A stretch of DNA of 64,000 bases from Tubiluchus corallicola (GCA_030141605.1 JAQGDQ010000586.1:27501-91500), one strand, 5' to 3'. Shown: positions 35,374 through 49,192, counted from the stretch's first letter. Notes: generated by a model from the letters alone, not told the origin. Numbers and translations: made by a program.

Positions 35374-35957
35374 ATGAGTGCAATTTTAAACTTCTGTTGC
35401 CGACCTGCACAATCAATATTATATCCTGATATAGCCTAAACGTTTTTCTTGTAAATAATCTGAAGTCTGCTGTATTTTCGCCTTAAATAATTTCTTAGCT
35501 CGTGCCATTAAACATTGCACGTAAAAACCAAGTCGTACATCACAGATGCCACAGAAAGTGCGCAATGTATAAAGGCACAAGTGCATGAAGTTAATGTATA
35601 ACAAACACTAACTCATAGTTGAAAAAGAATCAATGCACAAATTATGCATAACACAGAAAATTGTCAAAATTTACAAAACTGATACTAAACAAAAGAATCA
35701 CATGATGATGTTTGAGATTATTTAGCTTTGAGAGAGATGTTTCCCGACTGAGTGCATTCTAATTTTATTACAGAAATCAATTACATTAAAATAACATACG
35801 TGCCATTTTTCACGTGCCATTTTTATTTACTTTTATATTTGTACCACTTTTACCGTGCACCAGGCTTATGTAATCAGAATGAAGATGAAAAAGTACAGTA
35901 AGTAGTAAGCTACTAAGCTAGTGACGTGAGTTCTAGCTTACTAAGTGGCAGTTCTGA
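35374..35957. other. Unassigned intergenic sequence
   Basis: No gene recognised. Confidence 0.3.
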
Positions 35958-36285
35958 GTAAGTTATTTATTTATCACGATTGGCAAACAAGATTAATAAC
36001 AGATTTACCTTTTTTCCAAATCTTATCGTTAATTCCAGAACAAGCAATCTAAAACAAATTAGGACAAATACCCACTATGGAACGAACTCTGTAATCAAAC
36101 AAGCAATTCTACTTTGGAATTCTCTACCATTACAGGTTAAACAAATCAAGTCCCTATCAGCATTTAAAACAAAATTAAAATCACTAATATTAACCAGATA
36201 TGAAATACCATCACACCAGTACGACAACATACACACTAATTCAGAATTCATATATCCACGGCCATATTAATTAAATCATAGTTTT
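35958..36285 (+). pseudogene. LINE ORF2 C-terminal fragment 1
   Basis: The frame reads NTHYGTNSVIKQAILLWNSL then PLQVKQIKSLSAFKTKLKSL, the LINE C-terminal pattern. Its first 29 bases (35967-35995) recur exactly at 36487-36515. Confidence 0.75.
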
Positions 36286-36439
36286 TTCATTTTTTTGTGC
36301 ATAGTTGTAAATAAGTTTGATTTTGTTCGTCGTTACTTTCCATTACTGCACAGTAGTTTAGATTGCACTGACGCATTTGCTTTTAGCAGTGTAAGTTTTT
36401 ATTAACTAACACTGATTGGTCATCTCTGTAAAGTTCTTA

Positions 36440-36895
36440 TTCTCTTTCAAGAGTCATGAGAGGACTAGAGTGGTTGAATAAGTCAATTATTTATCACGAT
36501 TGGCAAACAAGATTAGCCCAACGCAAAAATGGTAGAAGGGTTGAAGATGTTCCATATTGCCAAAGACTTAAGCGTCCAGGTCTGCATACATATCTAGAAG
36601 GACGTGTGAGCTGATTTAATACAAGCTTTCAAAATCATTAAAGGAATTGATGATTTGGATGTTGGAATCTTCTTCTCTTTCAAGAGTCACGAGAGGATGA
36701 TGCGAGGACATCAGTTAGAACTGTACAAGAAAAGAGCCAAGCCGGATTTAAGGAAATATTTTTTCAGCCGTAGGATAATTGATTTGTGGAATGGTTTACC
36801 TCAAATGGCTATCGAAGCAGTTACAGTCAATAAGTTTAAGGGGCCATCCAAACGTATGTCAATGCCATTGAGGAACGAAATATAGATTGGATTCA
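36440..36895 (+). pseudogene. LINE ORF2 C-terminal fragment 2
   Basis: Reads RADLIQAFKIIKGIDDLDVG then KRAKPDLRKYFFSRRIIDLW and NGLP, a classic RT C-terminal thumb/tail. An in-frame stop lies near 36611. Confidence 0.8.
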
Positions 36896-37620
36896 CGAGA
36901 AACATGTCTGCGAACACTGAATCTTTCTACAGCATGATACTAGTACCCTAGGTTATAGATGCCTAGTTTTTGCTCACATATTATAGTGTACATAACGTTG
37001 CAAGCCATTATACTCTTGTAGTTAAAGTGCAAGAGCCAAAAGAAAGAGTGTATGATAGTGTATGGTGTTTAGAGATTGCAGAAAGTTGAAGATAGGTACC
37101 TACGATTATGTTATGTTATGTCATCTCCTAAGTAATTGTTACTCTTTCTCATACTTACTTTTTCTAATAAATTTTTCTATATTACACTTTTTTGATACTT
37201 ATTTTTTTCTTTCCATACGCTCAAGTTTTTGACTTTACTCACTAATCTTGGTCAAATTCCCCTGTTAATAAGACCCCATTTGAAACTACTACGTATAATA
37301 ATCCTAATTACTGAATAATTGTATTGTTTTGCTTAGATTTAGGTATCTAACTTTATTATTTTTTGTTTTCAGTTCTTTTTGGATAATTTGTATCATTTAG
37401 ACTGTTTTTATTATCTTTTTCTTATTTGTTTTTGTTATCTGCAGCATCACCGTTAATTTTTAATATACTAATCTGTTTATAAGAAAGGGCAGGAGACTAG
37501 ATGACCCTATGGTCCTTCCCTGCTCCATGGTTATAATTACTTAATATTTAAAAAACTTTTGATGTTAAACTAATTAGAGAAAATAAATGTGCTATGTCTA
37601 TATGTCTATGCAACTGATTT
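36896..37620. other. Likely LINE 3' region, unassigned
   Basis: AT-rich. TTTATAAGAAAGGGCAGGAG and TATGGTCCTTCCCTGCTCCA near 37480-37530 resemble the untranslated tail of the LINE above, but this is not certain. Confidence 0.3.
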
Positions 37621-37624
37621 GCGT

Positions 37625-37850
37625 CTCGAGAGTTGTTCACTCCAACAGTGAAGAGAAACAGCTGACTTGTATGAGGTATTCAAGTACATAAATGGAGACA
37701 GCCACGTTAGTTGCGATACACTATTTAAGTCAGCTGTCCACTCGGCTGGTCATTCTAAGCAATTGCATAAACCGTATGCAAGAACTAATTGTGAACAAAT
37801 GCACCGAATTTAAACCTTTTTAAGGAGAGATTGAGGGCATCACGATAGTC
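37625..37850 (+). pseudogene. LINE C-terminal fragment 3, frameshifted
   Basis: EVFKYINGDSHVSCDTLFKS then HSAGHSKQLHKPYARTN can be read with frame changes, matching the ...VFK..NG....D..LF....S..RGH..KL.KP..R pattern. Confidence 0.55.
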
Positions 37851-38499
37851 ATGCTTTAAGAAACCAAAATTATTATGAAAGGATAAAACCCAGCATGGGT
37901 TCCTTACACAACGGCTACCAAAATTAAAGCTTCATAAATAGCCAGAATAATGGGGGTAGCTGAAAAGGTGAGTTAAAATACAAATCGAGAAATACGTACT
38001 AGCCCAAGAATTAATTAATACAAACAAGTGAAAAGGAGACAAAACTTGTTAACTTTTCAATGTCAGCTAGAATAGACATTAAAAACTTAAACCCTAATAT
38101 TAACCATAATGCACTAATAGTAACAAATACTAATAATTATTTTTATTATAATTGTAAAGCATGAAAAACAGAGCGCTTTCTGATCATACAATACCGGAAA
38201 TCAACGTCTGCCAAACACCGCGTATCAGGAGGCATTTTGTGTTGCTTTAAAGCCTTTAGCGAGGGCATTTAAAGCCATTAAACTGCTTTAAAGCCATTGC
38301 TTTGAAGCATTATTAAACTAATCAAAGAAAAAAATAAACCAAGCAAAGACTTGCAAAAATGAAATACGTTATAAAAACAAGTAAAGATAAAGCAGATCAG
38401 ATGAAGGTTTAATTCAATTATAGCATTGCGGGCTAATTGATGTATTCAATTTGGCTCACTGCAGACTTCACAAAAATAACAATAGTATTAAAAATATGA

Positions 38500-38640
38500 T
38501 CTTGTCTAAAAAGCAAATAAGAGCCATATGTATGACTACAATAAAAAAACGGATTTTTAAAGGACCAGTAAGAATTATTAGTAAAATATTTGTTAATTAT
38601 GGAAAGAGCGATAGAAGGTCGATCTAGAGATACTAATGAG
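38500..38640 (+). pseudogene. Weak LINE RT thumb remnant
   Basis: LSKKQIRAICMTTIKKRIFK resembles the Q+RAIR.I...... segment of LINE RT. Short and uncertain. Confidence 0.35.
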
Positions 38641-39375
38641 TGAAATTAAAAGAGGAACACTAATGTCTGAGAACATTTCGTAGACACTACAATTGGATTA
38701 TTGCACTGTACAAAATATAAGTGCTGGAGCAGATCATCAAAGCTGTTACGAACAGTTTAATATTCTAGGTAAGTTTTACTCACACGAACCCTATGCACAG
38801 ATTCCTTAATAAGCCAGTTTCCCTTCTGGAAAATCTTCACAAATTCGTTTATAACCTTATGCAAGGATTAGAGCTTGCACAGGCAAAATTTTGCATGTCG
38901 TGTACAGTTTAAAAAACTTTAAATAAACTATGTGGCTATGCCCAGTGTTTTGGCGGAAGAGGAAAAGGCTGATAACAAAAATTTAGTACATGGAGGATGT
39001 ATTTTCACAGCACGTTAAAATTAGACCTTTCAGATGAAAGCAGATATGCAAATTATGTATATATTTCACACAGCAGACTATATGGTTGCCATCACCACCA
39101 CATAATCACCATCATCGCTGTCATCATTATCAGCAGCCAAACTGCAATGTTCAGTACCTGATCCCGAACTTCAGGTGCACAATGTCCATATTGTACGCTA
39201 GTAATCCAGTTCGATGATGCTGCTTGTCTTTTTGTACGACCGCCTCCGGGTGGTGGTCTGGAATCTTTGTTCCTAAAATATTGAAGCAATTCATGCAATT
39301 TAAACAGGTAGTTGTAAAAATGTGTTATGCTATATTCACACTATTTACAGGTAAGACTGCCTGTTACAGTATGCA
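38641..39375. other. Unassigned intergenic sequence
   Basis: No gene recognised; TTCTAGGTAAGTTT near 38766 looks like a donor without an exon to justify it. Confidence 0.25.
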
Positions 39376-39376
39376 T

Positions 39377-39655
<279 letters not shown>

Positions 39656-39689
39656 CTGTCTGTATAATACCTACCTATGTATAGACTGA

Positions 39690-40440
39690 CTGACTATAAT
39701 ATCAATTTGACCAGTCAGTCAACAAACCAGCCTGCCCAGTTGTGTATCTATTTATGAACTTTTCTTTGTCGTTTTTCCCATTAGTTTCACTGGCCGTTTA
39801 GAGTGATTTTATAAGCAGGCAAGAGAGTGAGAAGGTGTTGTTATGGTTTCATAGTATGTACAGCAATTATGTCTGAACGATACTGCTAAAATTAACCCAC
39901 ACGTCTTGTAACCTTGGAAGTAAGACCGATGCCAACTTCTGCCAGCTTCACCTAGTCTTCATTCAAAAAAATAGATAAGAACTACATAGTTTGAAGTTTC
40001 TTAAAACACTCAAGAAGTTCTCAAGAAGTACTTATATATATGAGTGCGCACAAAAACCTTTACAAACATCTTAGTGAATCCCAGCCCAGGCGTTTATAAT
40101 GAGTCAACAAACAAAGCAAAGCAAAAAACACTTGCAACAAGAAAAAATTGAAATAATTTCAAAAACTGTGTAATTAATAGTATTAATGGCAATTTAATGT
40201 TTTTCAATTGTTTTCTATTATATTGGTTAATGTTTTTCATTCACGAGCAGCATTTTCGTAATAATTATATTAATGGTTTATTACAATTGAAATAATTTTC
40301 ATTAATTTCAATTATTTTAAATTAAAAGTAGAATTGCGACATTACGTCTAATATTAAATTATTATTACACCAGGTGTATTGTAACGATTGAAATAATGCG
40401 TCACTGTTTTATTCACGTGAATTCATGTAAACTAATTTCA
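39690..40440. other. Unassigned intergenic sequence
   Basis: AT-rich with ATTTCAATTATTTTAAATT-type runs near 40310. No gene seen. Confidence 0.3.
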
Positions 40441-40448
40441 CTGGCTGT

Positions 40449-40889
40449 TAGGGGTGAGCATCGAACGTTCGAGTTCGAACGTTCGAATCGAATTCGAACG
40501 CTCGAGTTCGATTCGAACGAGTTTTTTTTAGTTCGAACTCGATTCGAATCCAAAACAATAGATTCGAATAATTCAGCACTTCAATCACACATGTTCTTTA
40601 TCACTAAAACGATTGAAACATCATGCAATAAGCATAATTTAGCTGTGATTTCTGCACACAACTTTAAACAAGTTACTAATCGTTTTATTGCAGAACAAAA
40701 TCTAGTGATATGCATGGTCTTTGTAAGACTAATTTTTGCTGGTGGTTCGAAAACTTGTTCGAAAATCTTTCGATCTCAATTCGAATTCGGTTCGAATTCG
40801 AAACACTGAAGCTCGGTTCGATTCGAATTCGAAAGTCACAAATTCGGTTCGATTCGAATTCGCTTTCTGGTAGAGAAAGCTCATCCCTA
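40449..40889 (+). mobile_element. hAT-like MITE, family A copy 3, intact
   Basis: 441 bp with ends TAGGGGTGAGCATCGAAC and GAAAGCTCATCCCTA. It is flanked by a perfect 8-bp target duplication CTGGCTGT (40441-40448 and 40890-40897), which fixes its boundaries and the hAT assignment. Confidence 0.95.
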
Positions 40890-40897
40890 CTGGCTGT

Positions 40898-41770
40898 GAG
40901 CCTATGCCTGTCAACGGGTGGCACCGTGCAAAGAGCGCGAAATACTAACAGCGGTGGTTCGTGAAAATGTGAAATCACAGTTTAGCTTCAAACCCATTGA
41001 AGCATTCTCCTATTAGGTTTTTAAGAGAACTGACGACGCGATTCGCGAGCGAAAAATGTGACAAAAATTAAGAAAATTAATGTTCTTGTAGCTTTGCTTC
41101 AGAAAAGTAGTCTACTGAACTTTACGTGGTTGGCCAATTTAGAACTGTGGTAGGGCAGGATTATTACCATACGGAGTCACCCCCTAACTCGCCGTCACAC
41201 ATTTTAAATATTTCTTGTGATATTTTACTTTTACTTTACTCAGTAACATTCGCGTAGTCTGGAGTAAATTTGCTGCAAAGTCAGAGAAAATTCTTTAAAT
41301 AAACTGAATAGCTATTTTTGGTTTGTCCATAAAAATATTCTTTAAGAAACACCACTATTTTGCTATTTATTCCAAACTTAATTAGCACGTATTTCAACAC
41401 AACTGCAATGAAAAAATAGATTTTTTACAACTGTTTTCAAAGCTTGAGGGGCCCTAGGCTGCAGTTTACACTAGCCTATAGGCTTTTCATGTTTATGCTT
41501 TAAATTTTATTTTTGCTTTAATTTTTGGTACATGCATTTTGATTTCGACCCCCCAAAATGCCAGAGTTTCTGGATTATTAAGTTGCTCCTAGGACCACTA
41601 CTCGGGCTTTTTACATTTCACACTCATGATTACCACAATTGGTTGCCAGGTCTGTATCTTTGTGACCAATAAATAAAAAGACATTATATTATAGCTTGAT
41701 TATAAGCCTTTACACATTCACGGTGTATGTTGGCTTTAGTGATATTAAATCGTGCATTTATTTTTGCAGA
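40898..41770 (+). promoter_or_regulatory. POLR2L upstream region with 5'-UTR intron acceptor
   Basis: A strong acceptor, TGCATTTATTTTTGCAG (ending 41769), lies 21 bp before the POLR2L ATG, so a non-coding first exon should lie upstream. I cannot place it. A CCAAT-like GGCCAATTTAG lies near 41133. Confidence 0.4.
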
Positions 41771-41775
41771 TTTAG

Positions 41776-42607
<832 letters not shown>

Positions 42608-43145
42608 CCACGGAAAGTTATCATCGTCAAAAAGTAATCAGGATCATTTTGGATGTGTATACTCTAGCAGCCTTCTTGTGAACGAAAATTTTATTTTCAA
42701 GTGGTACATTGCCACCTAAAGTACAATGTCACAAAATGGCCGTTTGCATCTGTTTTGACTGCACATCACTTCTCAAATCTTTTGAGAAGTGTATCCCTCT
42801 GTATTTGCGAAAGTTTATAGTCACATGTATATGGTACAGTTTTTGTAAGCTTAGATTTACTACGTGTCTTCTTTACTTTTACAACATGTACAGACATTTA
42901 AAGTATGACCTTTACTATTGTACTACATCAGACTGTCATTGTCTGTGAAATGATAGCCGACCGCGATCTTATAAGAAAACACCAGGCCTTAATTAAAATT
43001 ATAAGCAGTAACTAAATTATCGAATATGTATAACTTAATGCTTTTTGATTCTTAAAGAGGCAGAATAAATCTTAATCGTGTAACAGTCAGTGCTAATATT
43101 TTCTGCTGATGACTCTTGAGAATTATAATACTTTGTAAATAAAAT
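42608..43145 (+). other. POLR2L 3' UTR region
   Basis: Runs from the stop codon to two AATAAA signals (43064-43069, 43138-43143). The 79-codon open frame at 42709-42948 falls inside and is not recognised. Confidence 0.5.
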
Positions 43146-43534
43146 GTTTTCAAAATGTTTGATTTTTTTATTTAATTCTTGTAACTATATTGCTAGTGAT
43201 AAAACTTAACTCTTGCCATTCTTCAGAAAGCTAACAGGGTTGTACTCTTCTGGTAAATAATTCCATGGATAAGAGGCTCAAGGGAAAAAATGGATTTCAA
43301 ACAGCCATACTGCATCTATTAACTCCATGATAGTTCCTGAAAGAGCAGGTTAAACGCTTTAACGCGATTCCAAGTCAGGTCATCATTGTCTTGTCTGGCG
43401 TTAACGTATCTTATCTGGCTTGGATAAGGCAAACTTTAAGTGCTGGTTACCCCATTAAAAGAACAAGTTAAGTAGAACAACAAGAAGACCCGAACTGACA
43501 AAATTTCCGTGAAACAGCAAAAACTGAAAGGCAC

Positions 43535-43870
43535 TACTGTTACTAATAACTATGCACTAATGTTACTACTAACTAGGCACTAGCATTACTAACAACTATG
43601 CACTAATGTTACTACTAACTAGGCACTAGCATTACTAATAACTAGGCATTAATGTTACTAATAACTAGGTACTAGTGTTACCAATAAATAGCCACTAGTG
43701 TTACTAATAACTAGCTACTACTGTTACTAATAACTAGCCGCTACTGTTACCAATAAATAGCCACTAGTGTCACTAATAACTAGCCACTAGTGTTACTAAT
43801 AACTAGCCACTACTGTTACCAACAAATAGGCACTAGTGTTGCTAATAACTAGGCACTAATGTCACTAGTC
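43535..43870. repeat. 23-bp tandem array
   Basis: Repeats of TTACTAATAACTAGCCACTAG with AAATAG/ACTAG and TAGTG/TACTG variants, about 14 copies. Confidence 0.93.
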
Positions 43871-44581
43871 ACATTCTGTCTTTGAAAAACGATGTAAGAG
43901 CAAAACAAATAAAACAAAACAGCAGCCTAAATAAGCAAGTTCACTTTCACGTTTTGTTTATAGTTGGTTGTTATGAAACGGACATTGTTCTCGTTATAAT
44001 GAATTTAGAAACAGTACTTTGGTACGTCTTTGCAAATTCTAGGCAACAACAATGAGAGAAATTGATTGTATGTCAAGAAATATATTAAGCAACACACATC
44101 ATGTCCTGTACATATACGTAAAAAATAGCAATATTAATTTTACATCACAATGTTAATAAGTAATGAAGCACATTTTAAATTACTTGATGTTACAAATGCA
44201 TTTTGCATCATTCATCATGATTAAATTGTCATTAAATATAAAATATATAAAGAAAAATGATAAATCTGTACAGTGTCATTGTCATTTAAAACATTTGCAC
44301 ATTATTTCAGCAAGAAATGCCAGGGGATTGTGTGCTGTTCAGTACATACCTGTGGCAAGACCAGAGTTTAGCAATTATCATCAGAGGTACTCCTCACAAT
44401 GAGGTACTGGGCAAACACATTTTAGCCGTGTCACGATGCATGAACATCCGCTGTACGAGAAAGGTAATTTAAGGTGGTAACCACACATCCATTTACCGAC
44501 CAGGCTTAGTGCTATTCAACTTCAGTTGCTAAGCACAAATCATGACCACTCATTATAACAGTGTAAATGGAAAACAATACT
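43871..44581. other. Unassigned intergenic sequence
   Basis: No gene recognised. The 79-codon frame at 44163-44402 has no recognisable features. Confidence 0.3.
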
Positions 44582-45163
44582 CTAAAGGAAGACAGGATAA
44601 TTTTTCATATACTACCCCATTTTGAAGTCCGATAAAAAGTACACATTTTGACACAAGTAATACTGCAAAAGCGTTTCCGATAATTAAATAATAGATTAAG
44701 AATTTAATTAACGGCGGGCGAGCTCAACTATTGACGACATTACAAATTAACATAATTTTCAACTGCAAAAATAGTCCACGAACGTGTTGCACATGTGTGC
44801 GAAAGCGAAAATTGAAGTAAAGTGCTACTGTAAGATATTTAGTGTGTCGTACTAAAACTACTCAAGTTTTAAGATAAAATTTCAAATTTACCCCTCTGTA
44901 GTTCGTCACAAACTAACACATCCGAACTGTTTTTGAGCAACTCTTTGCGAAATGCAGGTGCTAGTTCCCCCGTTTAACTAGCAAATGGCGAAATGATGTA
45001 ACAGCGAAGAACTAGCGGTGCGAACGCGAAATTGCATTTGTGTGGTAATAATTCTTTCACGTAAGTCATTTGTGAAAAAAATAGTATGCTTTCTTTCAAT
45101 ATTTTAAAGAGTAGATTGTTTTGACCTACAGTTTAACATTGGGTCCAGTTTTGCTTTAAAAAA
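44582..45163 (+). mobile_element. Family G copy (near complete)
   Basis: Starts TAAAGGAAGACAGGATAATT and ends GGGTCCAGTTTTGCTTTAA. The two ends are an imperfect inverted repeat. Confidence 0.75.
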
Positions 45164-45691
45164 GTCGATTTACAACACTTCAATTGAAAATACATCTGCT
45201 AACTACTAATAAACTTACAATGCATAAATAAAGACATTAACTAAAGCAAATCTTTGGGCACTGAAATATGTATAAAATGAAGTAAATTTTTGCTTTAAAT
45301 GTGTACAAGTAAAATGACAAAATATGAATGATAATCTACATTAAAAATACATCTCTTTATAAAAAGTCTTAGCCGTTCTTTTTGTCTTCAATTTAGACCT
45401 AGCAAATGTCCTCAGCTCGCACGCTTTACCGAACAATTTTGCATTTATTCCTATAATTTTTTTAATGAATTTCGTCCCATATATGACTTTTTCACTTTCC
45501 CCGTCTGCTCCATTCCACATATTATTTGTCGACTAAACACAAAATGATTAGATCTACATCGTTAGACTATAAGCAATTCACTGACACCCAAGATAAAAAT
45601 GTTCAAAAGAAAATTACAAAGTTGCATGTGTACAATTTAGTAAAATGATGACTCTACCGTAGAATCAAGTAACAAATTTGAACAACTTTAG
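45164..45691 (-). other. CLN3 3' UTR region
   Basis: Sequence downstream of the CLN3 stop. On the minus strand an AATAAA lies near 45443. No other gene is visible between CLN3 and the convergent POLR2L. Confidence 0.4.
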
Positions 45692-47022
45692 CTATAACGG
45701 CATTGAGCAAATTTTATTGTGGACAGGAATGGACAGAAACCCCGCAAGGCACACCCCCAACGTGTCTGCTACGCTGGCCACCCCGAGACTAAACTCTCTC
45801 ACTTCTTCTTTCGTCTCTTCCGAAATCGTGAAAAAGGAATTCACGTAAGCCGCACCTCCCCATAAACCTTCAAAGAAAATAAGACAGCAAACCAACCAGA
45901 AGGGCATGAAGAGAAAAATGGCGTCGAACGTGAAAAGTACGGCGTTCAAAACTTGAAGGATGGGAAAAATCCAAATCTTTTTTGTGTGAAAACAGTTCAC
46001 GGATGAACGAGAGATGAAAACTCCGAGTTGATAATCGGCTTGGTACCAGCGATATTGCTCGCTTATTGTCAACCAATTGACGTTCCTGAAGTTAACCAAT
46101 TCAAACAGCGCCTGGTTGATGTAATACTCGGCGACGTAAACCAGAAACAATGGAATCATGTACTTCAGTAAAGGCACTATTAATTTCAAACGCTGCAACG
46201 TCGATAACTTCTTAACGTAATCACTATAACCGGAGTTATGATCCGGTTTTATACCATCATCGCTATCCTCAAGCACCTGGTTTGTTTCTTCTGTTATCGG
46301 CGACGACTGATGAGTTTCTTCGTTCCTCAACAGAGGTGATTCGTCTCCTCGATGTTCTGGACTCTCAGTCGGCGTCAATATCACATAATAGCTGGTAGTC
46401 ATTATCACAGGCACAGTGAGCATGACTAGAATTGTGTGTTGTGGCGACAACCCGACGCCGGTCAATCCCGCGTACGACAAAGCGCCAAACAGTCCAGCGC
46501 CTCCAGTACCGGACGACCAAGTAGATATGGTATTCCTATGGTACAAAGACGTAAGACTGAGAAAGGTGATTTCTCCAAGTCCAGAGCTGATGCTAGCGCA
46601 AACGACGCCGAACAAACTCATCCAAACGTCGGTTGAAAAAGCGACAATGAGAAAACTGGCCGCAGCGAAAACTATAGCGACCGGAATTCGAATTCTGTAA
46701 TGTATTCTGTGTATATAAAACGCGGCAGTGAGCTTTATGAACAAAGTTGGCAAGACGTCTGCAAGAAGGATTGCTCCTGTTGACATCTGATTACATATTC
46801 TCGTGTCAGGTGGCGCTGTTGTAGCATTCAGCAAGTTCTCTGTACTATTCCCATGTTCTTGCACACTTAGAATGTCGTAAGCAGCACTGAGCATTATCAC
46901 ATACCCGAAATTGTTGCACAAACCGAGAAACCAGAAGCCAATTAAATCCCGACGATATTTGATCTTGTGGACCCGATTAGCTCGAATGACCTCATCAGTG
47001 GTAGAACCCACTGTGAGTACCT
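45692..47022 (-). CDS. CLN3: CLN3 (battenin), main coding exon; 5' end missing
   Basis: Multi-pass lysosomal/endosomal membrane protein of the CLN3 family, mutated in juvenile Batten disease. One continuous frame covers nearly the whole family: GFWFLGLCNNFGYVIMLSAA (residues 26-45 counted from the GTG at 47011), STGAILLADVLPTL, SSGLGEITFLSLTSLY, WSSGTGGAGLFGALSY, AEYYINQALFEL, QYRWYQADYQLGVFISRSS, EGLWGGAAYVNSF and ADTLGV. NST and NAT glycosylation sites lie in the first lumenal loop, and an acidic dileucine signal DESPLL lies at 223-228. No ATG fits the start: the frame is open back to an acceptor TTGTTCTGCAG at 47023, so a 5' exon is needed; CTCACAG at 47012 is an alternative acceptor that would give xTG GGT. 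Vertebrate CLN3 has about 15 exons, so this is a strongly intron-poor copy. The C-terminus is CSMPL, not a CaaX box. Confidence 0.95.
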
Positions 47023-48345
47023 GCAGAACAAACTTTTATACATTTATTTTTTCATAATACTGCACACTATAATATTATATTATTCATAAATACTTTATAA
47101 CGTTATAACGTACAATTACGTTAAAACGATCTAAATCGAGTTTTACTCTTTGGTTTCACTATCTTATTGTTCTGACAGCATAATAATGAAACACGCTGAA
47201 GTGTATTATTACAATGACTAAAAATATTAAGCCTTTTGAAATCTCATTAGTAAGTATTAATAAATTCATGGTCATACCATGCTTGTTGTCAACATGTCTG
47301 CATAATAATATTGTGCGTCTCTGCTGAATGCAGTCTTAGTCTTCTAAATGCAATTATGGCACCATGTACAAAAGCAACTCGCTAACTACTACAGTACTAT
47401 CATGGAAATGCAGCATCGACAAAATTAAACAAAGTACAAGCCACTAACGTCTATACGTAAACAAAAACGAAATTAACGTCAAATAAACTAAATTCACGGA
47501 CAGATGGCAGCACCTTCATGAACTACTGTACATTTCCACATATTAACAATACAGGATGCACATGGTCAGTTCTGTGTACCCTTTAGTGTTGTTTTAGCCC
47601 GTTTTCAAACTAGTGATGGATTTTTATAGGTGTATTTAGATTTAAAGCGTTCCGTATTCACTATTGTCTATTATAGTTATAGAATTTTGTTGTGGTTTTC
47701 TAAAAACTTTATTTTGATCAACCGGAAATCATCGATTTTTTTATAATTACGTCACTTGTTTGGCGCGTGTGCAAACAGCTGAGCGTGTGTAGGATCGAGC
47801 GCAAAACGAAGAACGTTTTGAAATGAAAATGTGATTGAAGTTTTTGTCGGCTGAATTTTTATAATCATGTTTCACTTCCGATGATTCCAGTCGTACTGTG
47901 ATTGAGACAACGTGGAGTATTCTGTGTGTATGGCCAAGTGTTAATTTCAGGCGTTTTTCAATTCACTCGAGAGTCCGACCGACTCGCCTAGGAAAAGCTT
48001 GGAAATTTAATTCAACCTGCTCATCTCAGGGTTCGTAATCTGAATTTTAAATAGCTAGTCACTTTAGATCTTTCACAACTTGTAGATAGACGATAACTGT
48101 AAAACATTATCATTTTTATTTGATTGTTGTAAAAACTTGTATTGATGTATATTCGTTAATGCGAATTTGTAGCCTATTTTAGGCTTATGTACGAATTATT
48201 AACCATTTCGCTAAAGGATTTATATTAATAATAATAATAATAATAATTTATATTTTTACAAAAAAACAACAGCATGCAGACAATTATTAAGATTTTAAAA
48301 AATAACTGTAAACAGCAATTTTTTTGAATAAATGAAATTTATTCG
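47023..48345 (-). other. CLN3 upstream region
   Basis: Should contain the CLN3 5' exon or intron. I could not place a start exon. GC-richer sequence at 47760-47850 and 47960-48030 might be promoter. A (TAA)n run lies near 48226. Confidence 0.3.
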
Positions 48346-48363
48346 GTGCTGACCATATCTAAA

Positions 48364-48398
48364 CTCACTCACTCACTCTCTCGCTCTCGCCCTCCCTG

Positions 48399-48447
<49 letters not shown>

Positions 48448-48478
48448 CGCCCTCCCTGTCTATCTCTCTCTCGCTCAG
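48364..48478. repeat. (CT)n microsatellite with a repeated flank
   Basis: CT runs separated by two copies of TCTCGCTCTCGCCCTCCCTG. Confidence 0.95.
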
Positions 48479-49192
48479 AGAGCAAATTCATTTATGCTTG
48501 CAGAATAAGGTGCACATCATCACATATGTGATGTGTTTGCAGACGGAATCTAGGGGCTATTATTGATCTGCAGACTTCTCATTAATTTTTGCTAATCGCT
48601 CAGTGTTGCACTACCCAAGTACCCATGCTAATTAATGAGTTTTTCTGAAAGCACTGCTGTGTACACTTGTCTCACAACTAATCTTATTATTGATGAATGC
48701 CTTATTTATAATTTATTCTCGCAAAAATACCATTAACACAATAAAACCGCACGGTACATTTAATAAAAAAATATACGAATAAAATTAGTAGCATATTTGC
48801 AGTACACGATACACAGAATTATGTAGCAGAAAAAACAATCTAGCAGGGTTCCCACAGTCTGGAAAAATCCTGGAATATCCTTGAAAATACAGGCTGTCCT
48901 GGAAAGTCATGTTAAACTCTGAGAAAAAAAAAGATAATTTGATGGGGAAAATGATGAAAATGGGGCAAAAAGTCAGGGAAATTTGGAGGGGTTGCAAAAA
49001 CAATCACCGCGAACCGATATTTTTTCAAACATATTTTTCAGCGATTTGTGTTAAAATAAAATTTTGCTATGGCAGTCCGCCAGTTTCGATTTCTGTTCCA
49101 AAGATAATGATTGGATCAAGAACATTAATTTAATGTGATTAGCGTAATTTCGTTAGCACCACTGGTAATTGTACATGTACATGTATACTTAC

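Noticed and set aside
45870-46700. Plus-strand and alternative-frame open frames of 66-94 residues
   Set aside because: They are antisense or shifted-frame shadows of the CLN3 exon.
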